Below, one piece after another: positions 28,026 to 35,624 of a DNA stretch of 64,000 nucleotides. The notes below the pieces were generated by a model. It was not told the origin of the DNA. It searched no databases and worked only from the letters and a program-made list of their open reading frames with translations. The DNA comes from Hymenobacter terricola. GTDB taxonomy: Bacteria; Bacteroidota; Bacteroidia; Cytophagales; Hymenobacteraceae. Both the position numbers and the translations under genes were made by a program. The stretch spans positions 1 to 64,000 of the forward strand of contig NZ_JAGEMO020000009.1 of assembly GCF_017921975.2 (NCBI RefSeq), read 5' to 3'. Each line of letters opens with the position of its first letter. The first letter of the stretch is position 1.

Positions 28026-28763
28026 CTACACTTTCGGGTTGGGCAGGACTACGGCCGGGGCCGCCGGGGCGGCGCGGGCGTAGAAGGCGGGGTTCCAGAA
28101 AGTGGCGGGGCGGGCCAGGTCCTGGCGGAAATGGGCCGAGAGCAGGTGGTAGTTGAAGTCGCACTGCTGGTCGAGCTCGTCGGCCAGGTCGTGGCGGTCG
28201 TCGCGGGCGGTGTCGGTGGTAGCCAGGCCGGCCACCTGGGTTTCGCGGGTTTTGCGGAAGGGGCCGAGGGCGGCCTGGGTGCGCGTGACGAAGGCCTCGC
28301 CGAGGGCGGGGGCTTCGGCTTCGGTGGTGGTGAGGTACTCGGCCAGGCGGTCGGTGAGCTGGGTGCCGAGACGGGCGGCGGTGTAGTACTTGATGCCCGA
28401 GGGGTAGAGTAGGGCGTGGAGGCGCCGGCGCTCGGTGTCGTCCTCAATCAGGGCGTCGCCTTTGAGGGTGGCCTCGTTTTTCCGCAGGCGGTCGAGGGCG
28501 GTGGTTTGGGCGGTGGCGGTTTGGGCGGTGCCCTGCTTCTGGGCCCCCAGGCTGAGGCCGAGGGCCTGCTGGGCGGTCTGGGCGCGCAGGCTCAGGGCCT
28601 GGGTGTCGGTGAGGGCCGTTTTGAGCAGGGCCGCCAGCGGGCCGGCGGTGGGCAGGCCGGCGGCCAGGCGCACGGCGTGGTCCACGAAGCCGCCGTAGGT
28701 GTTGGCCAGCGACCGGTCGTTGTCGGTAAAGTGCGTGTCGAAAAGGTGTTCAAATGCTTCCAT
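28026..28763 (-). CDS. Helical protein of unknown function
   Basis: 245 aa. I do not recognise it. No signal peptide, no membrane helix. The sequence is Ala/Leu/Thr/Gln-rich and should be mostly alpha-helical (LKTALTDTQALSLRAQTAQQ, ALDRLRKNEATLKGDALIEDD, LGTQLTDRLAEYLTTTEAEAP, DDRHDLADELDQQCDFNYHL). Starts MEAFEHLFDTHFTDNDRSL. It lies between two T9SS repeat proteins, just downstream on the minus strand of a 41-42 bp repeat array that occupies its promoter region. A shared role with its neighbours is possible but unproven. Confidence 0.6.
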   Translation of the reverse strand: MEAFEHLFDTHFTDNDRSLANTYGGFVDHAVRLAAGLPTAGPLAALLKTALTDTQALSLRAQTAQQALGLSLGAQKQGTAQTATAQTTALDRLRKNEATLKGDALIEDDTERRRLHALLYPSGIKYYTAARLGTQLTDRLAEYLTTTEAEAPALGEAFVTRTQAALGPFRKTRETQVAGLATTDTARDDRHDLADELDQQCDFNYHLLSAHFRQDLARPATFWNPAFYARAAPAAPAVVLPNPKV

Positions 28764-29149
28764 TGTCTGATAAAAAAATGGGGTAGAAAAAGCGGCTACT
28801 TGCGGGCCCAGCCCGTGGCGGGGTGCTCGGCCAGGTTAAAGGTAAGCGCGGGAATTACACCGGCAACGTTCTGAAAACACTTGTCTTGGAGCCGGAACAT
28901 TCCGGGGGCGTGCCTGCGGGCGCGGGGAGCACCCCGGAACATTCCGGGGGCGTGCTTGTGGGCGCGGGGGCACCCCGGAATGTTCCGGGGTGGTGGTGGC
29001 GGGCGCGGGGGGCATGCCGGAATGTTCCGGGGGCGTGCTTGCGGGCGCGGGGGCACCCCGGAATGTTCCGGGGTGGTGGTGGCGGGTGCGGGCACTGCTC
29101 CGCTGGCTTGCGGAAGGCCCCCCGCGCCTGCCCCGGCCCGCCGGGCCCT
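28764..29149. other. Gap holding the repeat array
   Basis: 386 bases between the helical protein gene and the ferritin-like lipoprotein gene. It contains the array at 28892-29097. Both neighbouring genes point left, so the array lies 129-334 bases upstream of the helical gene's start codon. Confidence 0.7.
28892..29097. repeat. Array of five 41-42 bp tandem repeats with a palindromic core
   Basis: Units begin at 28892, 28934, 28975, 29017 and 29058. Each starts with CCGGAAyrTTCCGGGG, two 6-bp complementary arms around a CA or TG centre, followed by a G-rich stretch ending GGGCGCGGGG. Units 1 and 2 have CA, units 3-5 have TG in the centre. Two tail variants alternate (GGCGTGCTTG and TGGTGGTGGC, the latter in units 3 and 5). 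There are no unique spacers, so it is not CRISPR. Confidence 0.85.
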
Positions 29150-30328
29150 CTATCGGATACCCGAAACGTCGAGCTTGGAACCGGGGGCCAGGAAGGGGTT
29201 GACGAGCACGGCCACATCGGCGGGCATGAGGGCATTGTCGAGGCCGGTTGTGGGGTTCACCACGTCACTGGCGGCAAACGAGCCGGGCGTCGTCAGTTCG
29301 CGTACCAGCGCCGCGTGGCGGGCTTCGACCGAAGAAATCTGCCCGGCCATCACCAGGTAGGCGGCCGAGCGAAGGAACCTGGCCACGCCGTTGTAAGCGG
29401 CTACTCCCAGGTCTTCGAACGTCCGGGCGGCGCTCAGGATGCCGGCCCGGCTGCTGAAATCAATGGTCGAAAAATCCGGGGTCAGGACGGGAATCAGGCT
29501 GGCGGGCGCATCGCGGGTGATGACGGCCCGCAGGAAGTCGCGGTGAATGGCTTCGTGCGCCGCCAGCTGCGCGAAGTACGCCGCCTCGGTGGCCGAAAAC
29601 ACGCTGGCGGCCGTGGCCTGCACCCGCGCGTAAAAGGCGGCCTCCAGCTGCTCCAGGGCATAGGCGTAGTTGAGAATGCCCGCATCGCCGGTGCCCACGT
29701 TCACCACCGTCACCGTGACGGTGAAGGCCGTGGCGCTGGTGAGTACCCCGCCGGGCGTGGTCACGGCAATGGGCCCGCTGGCCGCCGTGGCGGGCACGGT
29801 CAGGGTCAGGGTCGTGGTATTTGTCACGGTGAAGGCCGCCGCCACGCCGCCCACCGCCACGGCGGTAGCGCCCCCAAAGCCGTTGCCCATCACCGTTACG
29901 AGGGTGCCGGCCGGGCCGCTGCCGGGCGCGAAGCCCGTGATGCCATTGGCCACGGGCACCAGCACCGTGAACGGGCTGCTGCTGCTGGCCGTGCCCGCCG
30001 GGGTGGTGACGGCGATGGGGCCGGTGGCGGCCCCGGCCGGCAGCACCACGTTGAGGGTGCCGCCACTGCCCACGTTGAAGAAGGCCGTGACGCCGCCCAC
30101 CGTGACGGCCGTGGTGCCCGTGAAATTGCTCCCCGTGACAACAATGGTGGTGCCCGGCGCGCCGCTGGTGGGCGAGAAACTGGCAACGACGGGGGCCGGC
30201 ACCACCGGGTCGTCTTTTTTGCTGCTACAGCCCGTGAGCCACAGGCCCCCGGCCGCGCCGGTGTATAAAAGGAATGAGCGGCGCGGCAAGCGCGGAACCG
30301 CCGCAAAAGTGGATAGTTGTTGGGTCAT
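29150..30328 (-). CDS. Lipoprotein with two IPT/TIG domains and a ferritin-like domain
   Basis: 392 aa from the ATG at 30328. Twin Arg (LPRRSFLLYTGAAGG) followed by a lipobox LTGC, so exported and lipidated, possibly by Tat. Two Ig-like IPT domains at about 38-115 and 118-200 (FSPTSGAPGTTIVVTGSNF, FAPGSGPAGTLVTVMGNGF). The C-terminal 180 residues match the ferritin_2 group: NYAYALEQLEAAFYARVQA, AHEAIHRDFLRAVI, AARTFEDLGVAAYNG and SVEARHAALVREL, with Glu and His residues able to hold a di-metal site. Ferritin_2 proteins are often desiccation-related; the role here is unknown. The IPT-ferritin combination on a lipoprotein is unusual. Confidence 0.8.
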   Translation of the reverse strand: MTQQLSTFAAVPRLPRRSFLLYTGAAGGLWLTGCSSKKDDPVVPAPVVASFSPTSGAPGTTIVVTGSNFTGTTAVTVGGVTAFFNVGSGGTLNVVLPAGAATGPIAVTTPAGTASSSSPFTVLVPVANGITGFAPGSGPAGTLVTVMGNGFGGATAVAVGGVAAAFTVTNTTTLTLTVPATAASGPIAVTTPGGVLTSATAFTVTVTVVNVGTGDAGILNYAYALEQLEAAFYARVQATAASVFSATEAAYFAQLAAHEAIHRDFLRAVITRDAPASLIPVLTPDFSTIDFSSRAGILSAARTFEDLGVAAYNGVARFLRSAAYLVMAGQISSVEARHAALVRELTTPGSFAASDVVNPTTGLDNALMPADVAVLVNPFLAPGSKLDVSGIR

Positions 30329-30385
30329 CAGACTGGACGGTGGTGTAATAGTGGACTGCCCGCAAGGTAGCACCTGCCGCCCGCG

Positions 30386-32122
30386 CTACTCCACTACCAG
30401 GCGGCGGGTGCCGGCCGTGGCCCCGGCCCGCACTTGCAGGGCGTAGAGGCCAGCCGGCAGGCCGGTCAGGTCGAGCTCGTGGCGCAGGCCGGCGGGGGGC
30501 AGGGCTACGGTGGCGGTGCGCACGGTGCGGCCCAGGGCATCGCGCAGGGTGAGGGTGGCGGCGGTGCCGGGCTGGGCGGGCAGCTGCACGGTGGTGGTGG
30601 CGCGGGCGGGGTTGGGGGCCAGGGTGAAGCGCAGGGTGCCTTGGGCGGCCGTGGTGGCGGTGAGGGTGGGGTCGGTGAGGGAGGCGAGGAAGCCGAGCCG
30701 GAAGCCCGTTGCCGTACTGGTAAGTGTTTGGCTGCCAAACGTGGCAGGGGGGGCTGCCGCGCCGGCCGCGTACACGTTGGGGCCGCTCAAGGCCACGCTG
30801 TAAGCATCGTCGTTGCCGGTGCCGCCGGCTGGCAGCGCCCAGGCAAAGGTGCCGGTGCTGCCAGCATCGAGCAGCTTGGCAACAAAGGCGTCGGGGGTGC
30901 CGCTGCTGCTGGCATTGGCGAGTGTGGTGCTGCCAAAGGTGGCGGCGGTGGTATAAAATGAGCCGGCCACCACCACGTTGCGGCCGCTCACTGCAATGGC
31001 ATTGACGAAGGCCCCGCCAGCGCCGGTGATGGGCTGCACCCAGGTGAAAGCGGTACTGCTGCCGCTGTCCGTGAGCTTCGCCACATACCCGTCTTTATCG
31101 CCGGTGGTGGCCAGGCTGAGGCTTCCGAAAGTGGCGGGGGCGCTATCAAAAGCCCCAGCCAGATACACGCTGGTGCCCGTGACGGCCAGGCCGTAGGCTT
31201 GGTCGACGCCAAGGCCCCCGGCCTGCCGCGACCAGCTAAAGCCGCCGCCGTCCGTGAACCGGGCCACAAAAATATCATCGCTGCCCGTGGTGCTGGCATT
31301 GGTGAGGGGGCCGCTATTGGCATTGCCAAAGCTTAGCCTGGGGCTGCTGAAGGTGCCCGCCACATATACGTTGCCGCCGCTCACCGCCACGGAGTTAGCA
31401 TACTCGCCCCCCGTGCCCCCAATGCGCTGGGCCCAGTCGAAGCTGGCGCTGGAGCCCGCATCGGTGAGCCGGGTCACGAAGGCATCATAGCTGGTGGTGC
31501 CGGCATTGGTCAGGGTAATGCCGCCGAAGGAAGCCGTAGTGCTAAAGAAATCGCCCACCACATACACGCTGGTGCCGCTCACGGCTACGGCGTAGGCATC
31601 GTCGCTGTTGGGGCCGCCGGCCTGCTTGGCCCAGGTAAAGCTGGCGCTGGAGCCGGCATCGGTCAGTTTTGCCACAAACATTTCCCGGTCGGTCCCGCCC
31701 GCCGAGGTGAGTACCGTGCTGCCATAGGCAGCGGTACTCCCATAAAACGAACCGGCGATGTAAACGCTGGCCCCGCTCAAAGCCAGGGAATAGGAGTGGT
31801 CGAAGCCCGCACCCCCGGCCCGCTGAGCCCATACAAAACGACTGGTGAGGTTGCTCCACTTGGCCACAAATACATCGCCGGCCCCTGCTTCCGTTAGCAC
31901 GATGCCATCGAAGCTGACCGTGCCGGAAAAGTCACCGGTGATGTACACATTGCCAGCGGCATCAGTTGCCGTAGCCCGCACCAGCGTGAAGTTGCCACTG
32001 GCGGCCACCGCCGTTTGCCAGGCCGGGGCCTGCGCCCGCGCCACCGGCCCGGCCAGCCACAGGAGAATCAACAGCAGGCCGGCCGTGGGCCAGCCGCGCA
32101 GCAAAGAGGAAAGGTGCTTCAT
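30386..32122 (-). CDS. T9SS-exported repeat protein, paralogue 3
   Basis: 578 aa from the ATG at 32122. Signal peptide KHLSSLLRGWPTAGLLLILL ... ARAQ, about eight SBBP-like units (FVWAQRAGGAGFDHSYSLAL ... VYIAGSFYG; FTWAKQAGGPNSDDAYAVAV ... VYVVGDFFS) and a type A T9SS tail (LAPNPARATTTVQLP ... GTRRLVVE). Ends closely before the ferritin-like lipoprotein gene, 57 bases apart, so these two may be cotranscribed. Closest relative in the window is paralogue 2, with which it shares the extreme 5' and 3' ends almost base for base. Confidence 0.8.
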   Translation of the reverse strand: MKHLSSLLRGWPTAGLLLILLWLAGPVARAQAPAWQTAVAASGNFTLVRATATDAAGNVYITGDFSGTVSFDGIVLTEAGAGDVFVAKWSNLTSRFVWAQRAGGAGFDHSYSLALSGASVYIAGSFYGSTAAYGSTVLTSAGGTDREMFVAKLTDAGSSASFTWAKQAGGPNSDDAYAVAVSGTSVYVVGDFFSTTASFGGITLTNAGTTSYDAFVTRLTDAGSSASFDWAQRIGGTGGEYANSVAVSGGNVYVAGTFSSPRLSFGNANSGPLTNASTTGSDDIFVARFTDGGGFSWSRQAGGLGVDQAYGLAVTGTSVYLAGAFDSAPATFGSLSLATTGDKDGYVAKLTDSGSSTAFTWVQPITGAGGAFVNAIAVSGRNVVVAGSFYTTAATFGSTTLANASSSGTPDAFVAKLLDAGSTGTFAWALPAGGTGNDDAYSVALSGPNVYAAGAAAPPATFGSQTLTSTATGFRLGFLASLTDPTLTATTAAQGTLRFTLAPNPARATTTVQLPAQPGTAATLTLRDALGRTVRTATVALPPAGLRHELDLTGLPAGLYALQVRAGATAGTRRLVVE

Positions 32123-32180
32123 CAAAGGAAGGAAACGGTATGCCAGGGGTAGAATGCCGGGCTAAAGATAGGGCCGCGAA

Positions 32181-32209
32181 GAAGCCCCGGCGCGGGGCAC
32201 CGGGGCTTC
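32181..32209 (-). terminator. Hairpin upstream of T9SS repeat protein 3
   Basis: GAAGCCCCGG (32181-32190) and CCGGGGCTTC (32200-32209), the duplicate of the hairpin at 27974. Likely terminator for the plug-like protein gene at 32311. Confidence 0.6.
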
Positions 32210-32310
32210 AGTAACAGCAGGGAATAATGCCTATAACTTCTGGTTGGGCGGAGTATAGAACGCAGCCCTGCCGGGGCTTGCCTGACTATTCCGCAACCTG
32301 GGGCAGTTAG

Positions 32311-32856
32311 CTACTGCACCGGCTGGCCTTTGTCGTCGAGATGCAGCTGCTTAACCTGGCCGCCGTCTTCAATCTCCGCATGGTAGCGCGGCGCGGCGGG
32401 GTCGGCTTTGTGGTCGGGGCCAATGAAATGCAGCTTGGCGTTGGGGTAGGTCTTCGCGATGTAGGCCTGGCCGGCGGCTATCGCGGCATTTTGGGCGGGC
32501 GTGGCCGATATCAGCGGCCCCACTTTCTTGTTGAGCGCCAGCACCGCCGCCGAGTTCTGGTTGGCGGTGGTGACGATGATGGCCACCGTCCCGCTGGCGG
32601 CCCCAAAGGCTTTGCGGGCCTCCTCTTCGCTCAGCACGTTCATGTAGGCAATGCTTTTGGGGTCGAGGCCATCCACGGTGGTCTTGTCGCTCAGCTTGCC
32701 ATCGAGGTAGTACACGGCCGGGCCGGGCGCGGGGGCAGCGGCCGTGAGCGGCGCGGCCGGGGCGGGAGTCCGGGCCGCGCCGCCACCCAGCGTCAGGGTC
32801 AGGGCCAGCAAGCAGCGTCCGGTTTGGGCCAGTGCGGAAGCAGGAATATTCAGCAT
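32311..32856 (-). CDS. Secreted plug-domain-like protein, paralogue of the M56 C-terminal domain
   Basis: 181 aa from the ATG at 32856. Signal-like N-terminus (ALAQTGRCLLALTLTLGG) followed by a Pro/Ala linker. The body YYLDGKLSDKTTVDGLDPKSI, AYMNVLSEEEARKAFGAASG, VAIIVTTANQNSAAV is colinear with residues 370-440 of the M56 protein encoded 94 bases upstream (YYVDGTLYTQGLNALNPDEI, RIEVVKGTEAAQAL, VVFITTKANEHRADV). Both resemble the part of TonB-dependent receptor plugs with the pattern L-x-P-x-x-I-x-x-I-x-V-x-K. Probably periplasmic, in one transcript with blaI and the M56 gene. Confidence 0.65.
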   Translation of the reverse strand: MLNIPASALAQTGRCLLALTLTLGGGAARTPAPAAPLTAAAPAPGPAVYYLDGKLSDKTTVDGLDPKSIAYMNVLSEEEARKAFGAASGTVAIIVTTANQNSAAVLALNKKVGPLISATPAQNAAIAAGQAYIAKTYPNAKLHFIGPDHKADPAAPRYHAEIEDGGQVKQLHLDDKGQPVQ

Positions 32857-32949
32857 GCGTAAGGAAGGTTTGAGGGTTGGAAATGAGGAATGCAAATCAA
32901 GGGAAGCAGGGCCGTGAAGCCACGAAAAGTCATTGGCCCGGCGGCCGGC

Positions 32950-34509
32950 TTAGCGGGTGTAGGGCACTTCGGAGATGAACTGGCCCCGCTCATCAAACAG
33001 CAGGCTCACCGGCCGGCGGCCAATAGCGAGCTGGGCCTTGTAGTTCGCCGGCCCACCGTTGGCGGAAGGCACTTCAGTCACTCCTAGGAGTCGGGCGTCG
33101 GGGTAGTGCTGGGTGATGTAGGCCAGCGCCGGCGCGGCCAGATAGGGGACATTTTGGACGGGCTCGACGGGGGCAGGGGCAGCCGGGCTATTCATTTTTT
33201 GGTTGAACGCCACTACATCAGCGCGGTGCTCGTTGGCTTTGGTGGTGATGAATACCACGCCATTGGTGGCGGCGTCGCCGAGGTGCTGCCGCAGGGCCTG
33301 CGCAGCTTCCGTGCCTTTCACCACCTCGATGCGGGCAATTTCATCGGGATTCAGGGCGTTGAGACCTTGGGTATACAGCGTGCCATCCACATAATAAGCG
33401 GGGGGCGGGCCGCTGGGCGGGCCATCCAGCCGAATAATAGCCGGGGCCGCAGCAGTTGGTGAAGCCGTTGCTCCGGCAATTTTCCGGGGCTGCTGTTTCA
33501 TCCGGGCTGCGGTAGTCGCATGTGCAGTCATCGGTGCAGCCGCAGTTGCCGGTTCGGCCTTAGCGGCCGGTGCCAACGTAGCAACAGGCTGGACTGTGGC
33601 AGAGGCAGTTTTGGCCGCCGGCACCACCGGCCCCGCGCCCTGCGCCCGCGCCCCGGCCAGGCCCAGGGCCACGGCCAGCACCAGCGGCCCGGCCACGAAA
33701 TAGCGGGCCAGCTGCCCGGTCGAAGAAAGCGGAGTGTTCATCATGGCAACGCGGTTTTTGAGGGTTGGAAAGGTGAAATGGGAGACGAGGGAAGGCCCGG
33801 CCGCCGCGTGGCTGAGGCGCAGCAGGCTGTATTGGTAGGCGCGGCGGTCGAGGCCGGTTTCGAGCACGGCGTGGTCGGCCAGGTATTCGAGGTTGTCGAG
33901 CAGGGCACGGCGCAGCAGCCACGCGGCCGGGTTGCACCAGGCCGCCGCCAGGGCCAGCTGGGTGAGCAGCACGTCCAGCGTGTGCCACTGGCGCACGTGC
34001 ACCTGCTCGTGGCGCAGCACGGCGGCCAGCTCGGGCGCGGGGTGCTGCGCCGGGTTCAGGTAAATGGTGGGCCCGAAGGAAAACGGGCTGACCGCGCCCG
34101 CCAGCACCCGCACCGGCAGCCCGTGCACCACCGCCGGGCGCGACTGCCGCCGCAGCCGCCACAGCGCCAGCAGCTGCCCCAGCAGCCGGGCCAGCAGCAC
34201 CGCCGTGCCCGCCGCGTATAAGGCCACGCCCACGGTGGCCCAATCCACCGTCGGAGCCACGGGCACGGTTGGCACGCCCGGGCTCCCCGCAGCTTCCACC
34301 ACCGCAAAAGCTACGGCGGGCGTGGCCTCGGCCGGCAGCAGCGCGGGCACCGGCAGGGCCGGGTACCCGGCCGCAAACAGCAGCGCGAAAAGCAGGTAAA
34401 ACCGGTTCAGGGTGAAGAACGTGAGCCGGCGCAGCAGCCCGAAATACGCCGCCCCAAAGAGCAGCAGCGCCGCGTTGGCCTTCAGCAGGTAGAGCAGAAT
34501 GGGCGCCAT
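32950..34509 (-). CDS. M56-family (BlaR1-like) membrane metallopeptidase with plug-like C-terminus
   Basis: 519 aa. Membrane helices at the N-terminus (LLYLLKANAALLLFGAAYFG, FYLLFALLFAAGYP), then the zinc protease site RHEQVHVRQWHT and downstream NLEYLADHAVLETG, whose Glu is the third ligand. Another helix follows near 265-285. In BlaR1/MecR1 the sensor binds beta-lactam and the protease inactivates BlaI. Here there is no penicillin-binding sensor; instead the periplasmic end holds a TonB-plug-like segment (YYVDGTLYTQGLNALNPDEI). The start lies 2 bases after the blaI stop, so the two are translationally coupled. Confidence 0.85.
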   Translation of the reverse strand: MAPILLYLLKANAALLLFGAAYFGLLRRLTFFTLNRFYLLFALLFAAGYPALPVPALLPAEATPAVAFAVVEAAGSPGVPTVPVAPTVDWATVGVALYAAGTAVLLARLLGQLLALWRLRRQSRPAVVHGLPVRVLAGAVSPFSFGPTIYLNPAQHPAPELAAVLRHEQVHVRQWHTLDVLLTQLALAAAWCNPAAWLLRRALLDNLEYLADHAVLETGLDRRAYQYSLLRLSHAAAGPSLVSHFTFPTLKNRVAMMNTPLSSTGQLARYFVAGPLVLAVALGLAGARAQGAGPVVPAAKTASATVQPVATLAPAAKAEPATAAAPMTAHATTAARMKQQPRKIAGATASPTAAAPAIIRLDGPPSGPPPAYYVDGTLYTQGLNALNPDEIARIEVVKGTEAAQALRQHLGDAATNGVVFITTKANEHRADVVAFNQKMNSPAAPAPVEPVQNVPYLAAPALAYITQHYPDARLLGVTEVPSANGGPANYKAQLAIGRRPVSLLFDERGQFISEVPYTR

Positions 34510-34511
34510 GG

Positions 34512-34880
34512 CTATTCCTCTTTTTTGCTTTCGATGAGCTTAATAATCTCCTGCAAATCAGCGGCGCTGATTTTGTCTTCCTGCGCAAAAAACGACACCA
34601 GCTCCTTATAGGAATTCTGGAAATGCTGCTTCACCAGTGTGCCCAGCGAGCGGCGCTGGTAGTCATCGGCCGTAATCAGGGGCACGAAACGGAAGGAGTT
34701 GCCCAGCTTTTCGCTGTGCACGTAGCCCTTGCGCTCCAGGTTGCGCAGGGTGCTGGCGAGGGTGGTGTAGGGCGGGCGCGGGTCGGGCAGCGCATCGAGC
34801 ACGTCTTTCACGAAGCCGCCGTTGGGCAGCGGCCAGAGCACGCGCAAGGTATCTTCTTCGGGTTGGGTGAGGCGTTCCAT
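34512..34880 (-). CDS. blaI: BlaI/MecI/CopY-family repressor
   Basis: 122 aa. Winged helix at the N-terminus: TQPEEDTLRVLWPLPNGGFV, DVLDALPDPRPPYTTLASTLRNLERKGYV, with the recognition helix YTTLASTLRNLERKGY, followed by a dimerisation tail FQNSYKELVSFFAQEDKISA. Represses its own operon by binding paired dyads; two such dyads are seen directly upstream at 34901-34935. First gene of the blaI-M56-plug operon. Confidence 0.9.
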   Translation of the reverse strand: MERLTQPEEDTLRVLWPLPNGGFVKDVLDALPDPRPPYTTLASTLRNLERKGYVHSEKLGNSFRFVPLITADDYQRRSLGTLVKQHFQNSYKELVSFFAQEDKISAADLQEIIKLIESKKEE

Positions 34881-34900
34881 AGAGCAGCGAATAGCAGGTG

Positions 34901-34935
34901 TTACGATTGTGTCGTAAATCTACGAAGATTTCGTA
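34901..34935 (-). promoter_or_regulatory. BlaI operator dyads
   Basis: TTACGA-TTGTG-TCGTAA (34901-34917) and TACGAA-GAT-TTCGTA (34921-34935), built on repeated TACGA/TCGTA half-sites. They cover the -7 box and the spacer of the blaI promoter. Confidence 0.7.
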
Positions 34936-34943
34936 ATAACCAA
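34915..34943 (-). promoter_or_regulatory. blaI promoter
   Basis: On the minus strand TTG (34943-34941), 18 bases, TAGATTTA (34922-34915), one base off TAnnTTTG. Overlaps both operator dyads. Confidence 0.6.
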
Positions 34944-34977
34944 AATGGTAAATATTCTTAAAAGATTCACGAAAAGC

Positions 34978-35012
34978 AAAAAGGCCTTCCCAGAATCTGG
35001 AAAGGCCTTTTT
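34978..35012 (-). terminator. Bidirectional-type terminator
   Basis: AAAAAGGCCTT...AAGGCCTTTTT with an inner CCAGA/TCTGG stem. Its T-run on the minus strand serves the STAS-like gene ending at 35103. Confidence 0.8.
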
Positions 35013-35102
35013 AATGCCAAAAAAATAATTAACTAACCCAGGTGGCGACTACCGTTTAAGTTGCCTAACCGGCTACTCCCGGTTCGTCGAAGCCACTGAG
35101 GG

Positions 35103-35531
35103 CTATTGGATTTTGTTGGTCTGCTGGATTTGCAGCCAACGTATGGCCGCGCCTTCGTCGCCAAAAAACGAGATGGCAAAGGGCTTATCGTCATACGCCT
35201 CGGCCGATACGTAGCCTGGCTGGTTCAGAATGGTTTGGTGCAGCGTGGGCCCCACCAGGTAGGCCACAAACAAGCGGCCGCCCAGGCGGCGGGCCATTTC
35301 CGGGAAAAAGTCGCTGAGCAGCCAGCGCGTGGTGTGCGGGTCGTTGAAAGTGCGGCGGCGGATGTCCTGGAGCCAGAACCGGCTGTGCTCCTGCAAAGCC
35401 ACTTGGGTTACCTGCTGGTACACCGCCGGCAGCTCCTGCGGCTCGGGCTGGTAGCCCCAGCGGCCCACCAGAATGTCCAGGTCGGGGCGATAGGCGAGTT
35501 GAAGCAGGGGCGAGGAGTCGTCTGAGGTCAT
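35103..35531 (-). CDS. Small STAS-like protein, paralogue B
   Basis: 142 aa. Pattern QLAYRPDLDILVGRWGYQ, FWLQDIRRRTFND, WLLSDFFPEMARRLGG, FVAYLVGPTL and C-terminal FFGDEGAAIRWLQI. Closest to the copies at 5860-6291 and 36947-37354, sharing YRxDxxILxGRW and WLxDxRRR. No signal or membrane segment; cytoplasmic. Family function unknown. It is 93 bases from the Tet-type exporter that precedes it on the same strand. Confidence 0.6.
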   Translation of the reverse strand: MTSDDSSPLLQLAYRPDLDILVGRWGYQPEPQELPAVYQQVTQVALQEHSRFWLQDIRRRTFNDPHTTRWLLSDFFPEMARRLGGRLFVAYLVGPTLHQTILNQPGYVSAEAYDDKPFAISFFGDEGAAIRWLQIQQTNKIQ

Positions 35532-35624
35532 GTAGGAAAGGCAGCGGGAGGTGAAAAATGTGCCATAGGCGCAGCCAAACGCCGGGCCCGACTCCGAACC
35601 CGAGCAGGCCGGGCTTCCCCAAAA

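Noticed and set aside
28892..29097. CRISPR array
   Set aside because: Units follow each other without unique spacers and no cas genes are present; it is a tandem repeat with palindromic cores.
28823..30268. 481-residue plus-strand frame running through the repeat array
   Set aside because: Its first part is translated tandem repeat and the rest is antisense to the ferritin-like lipoprotein.
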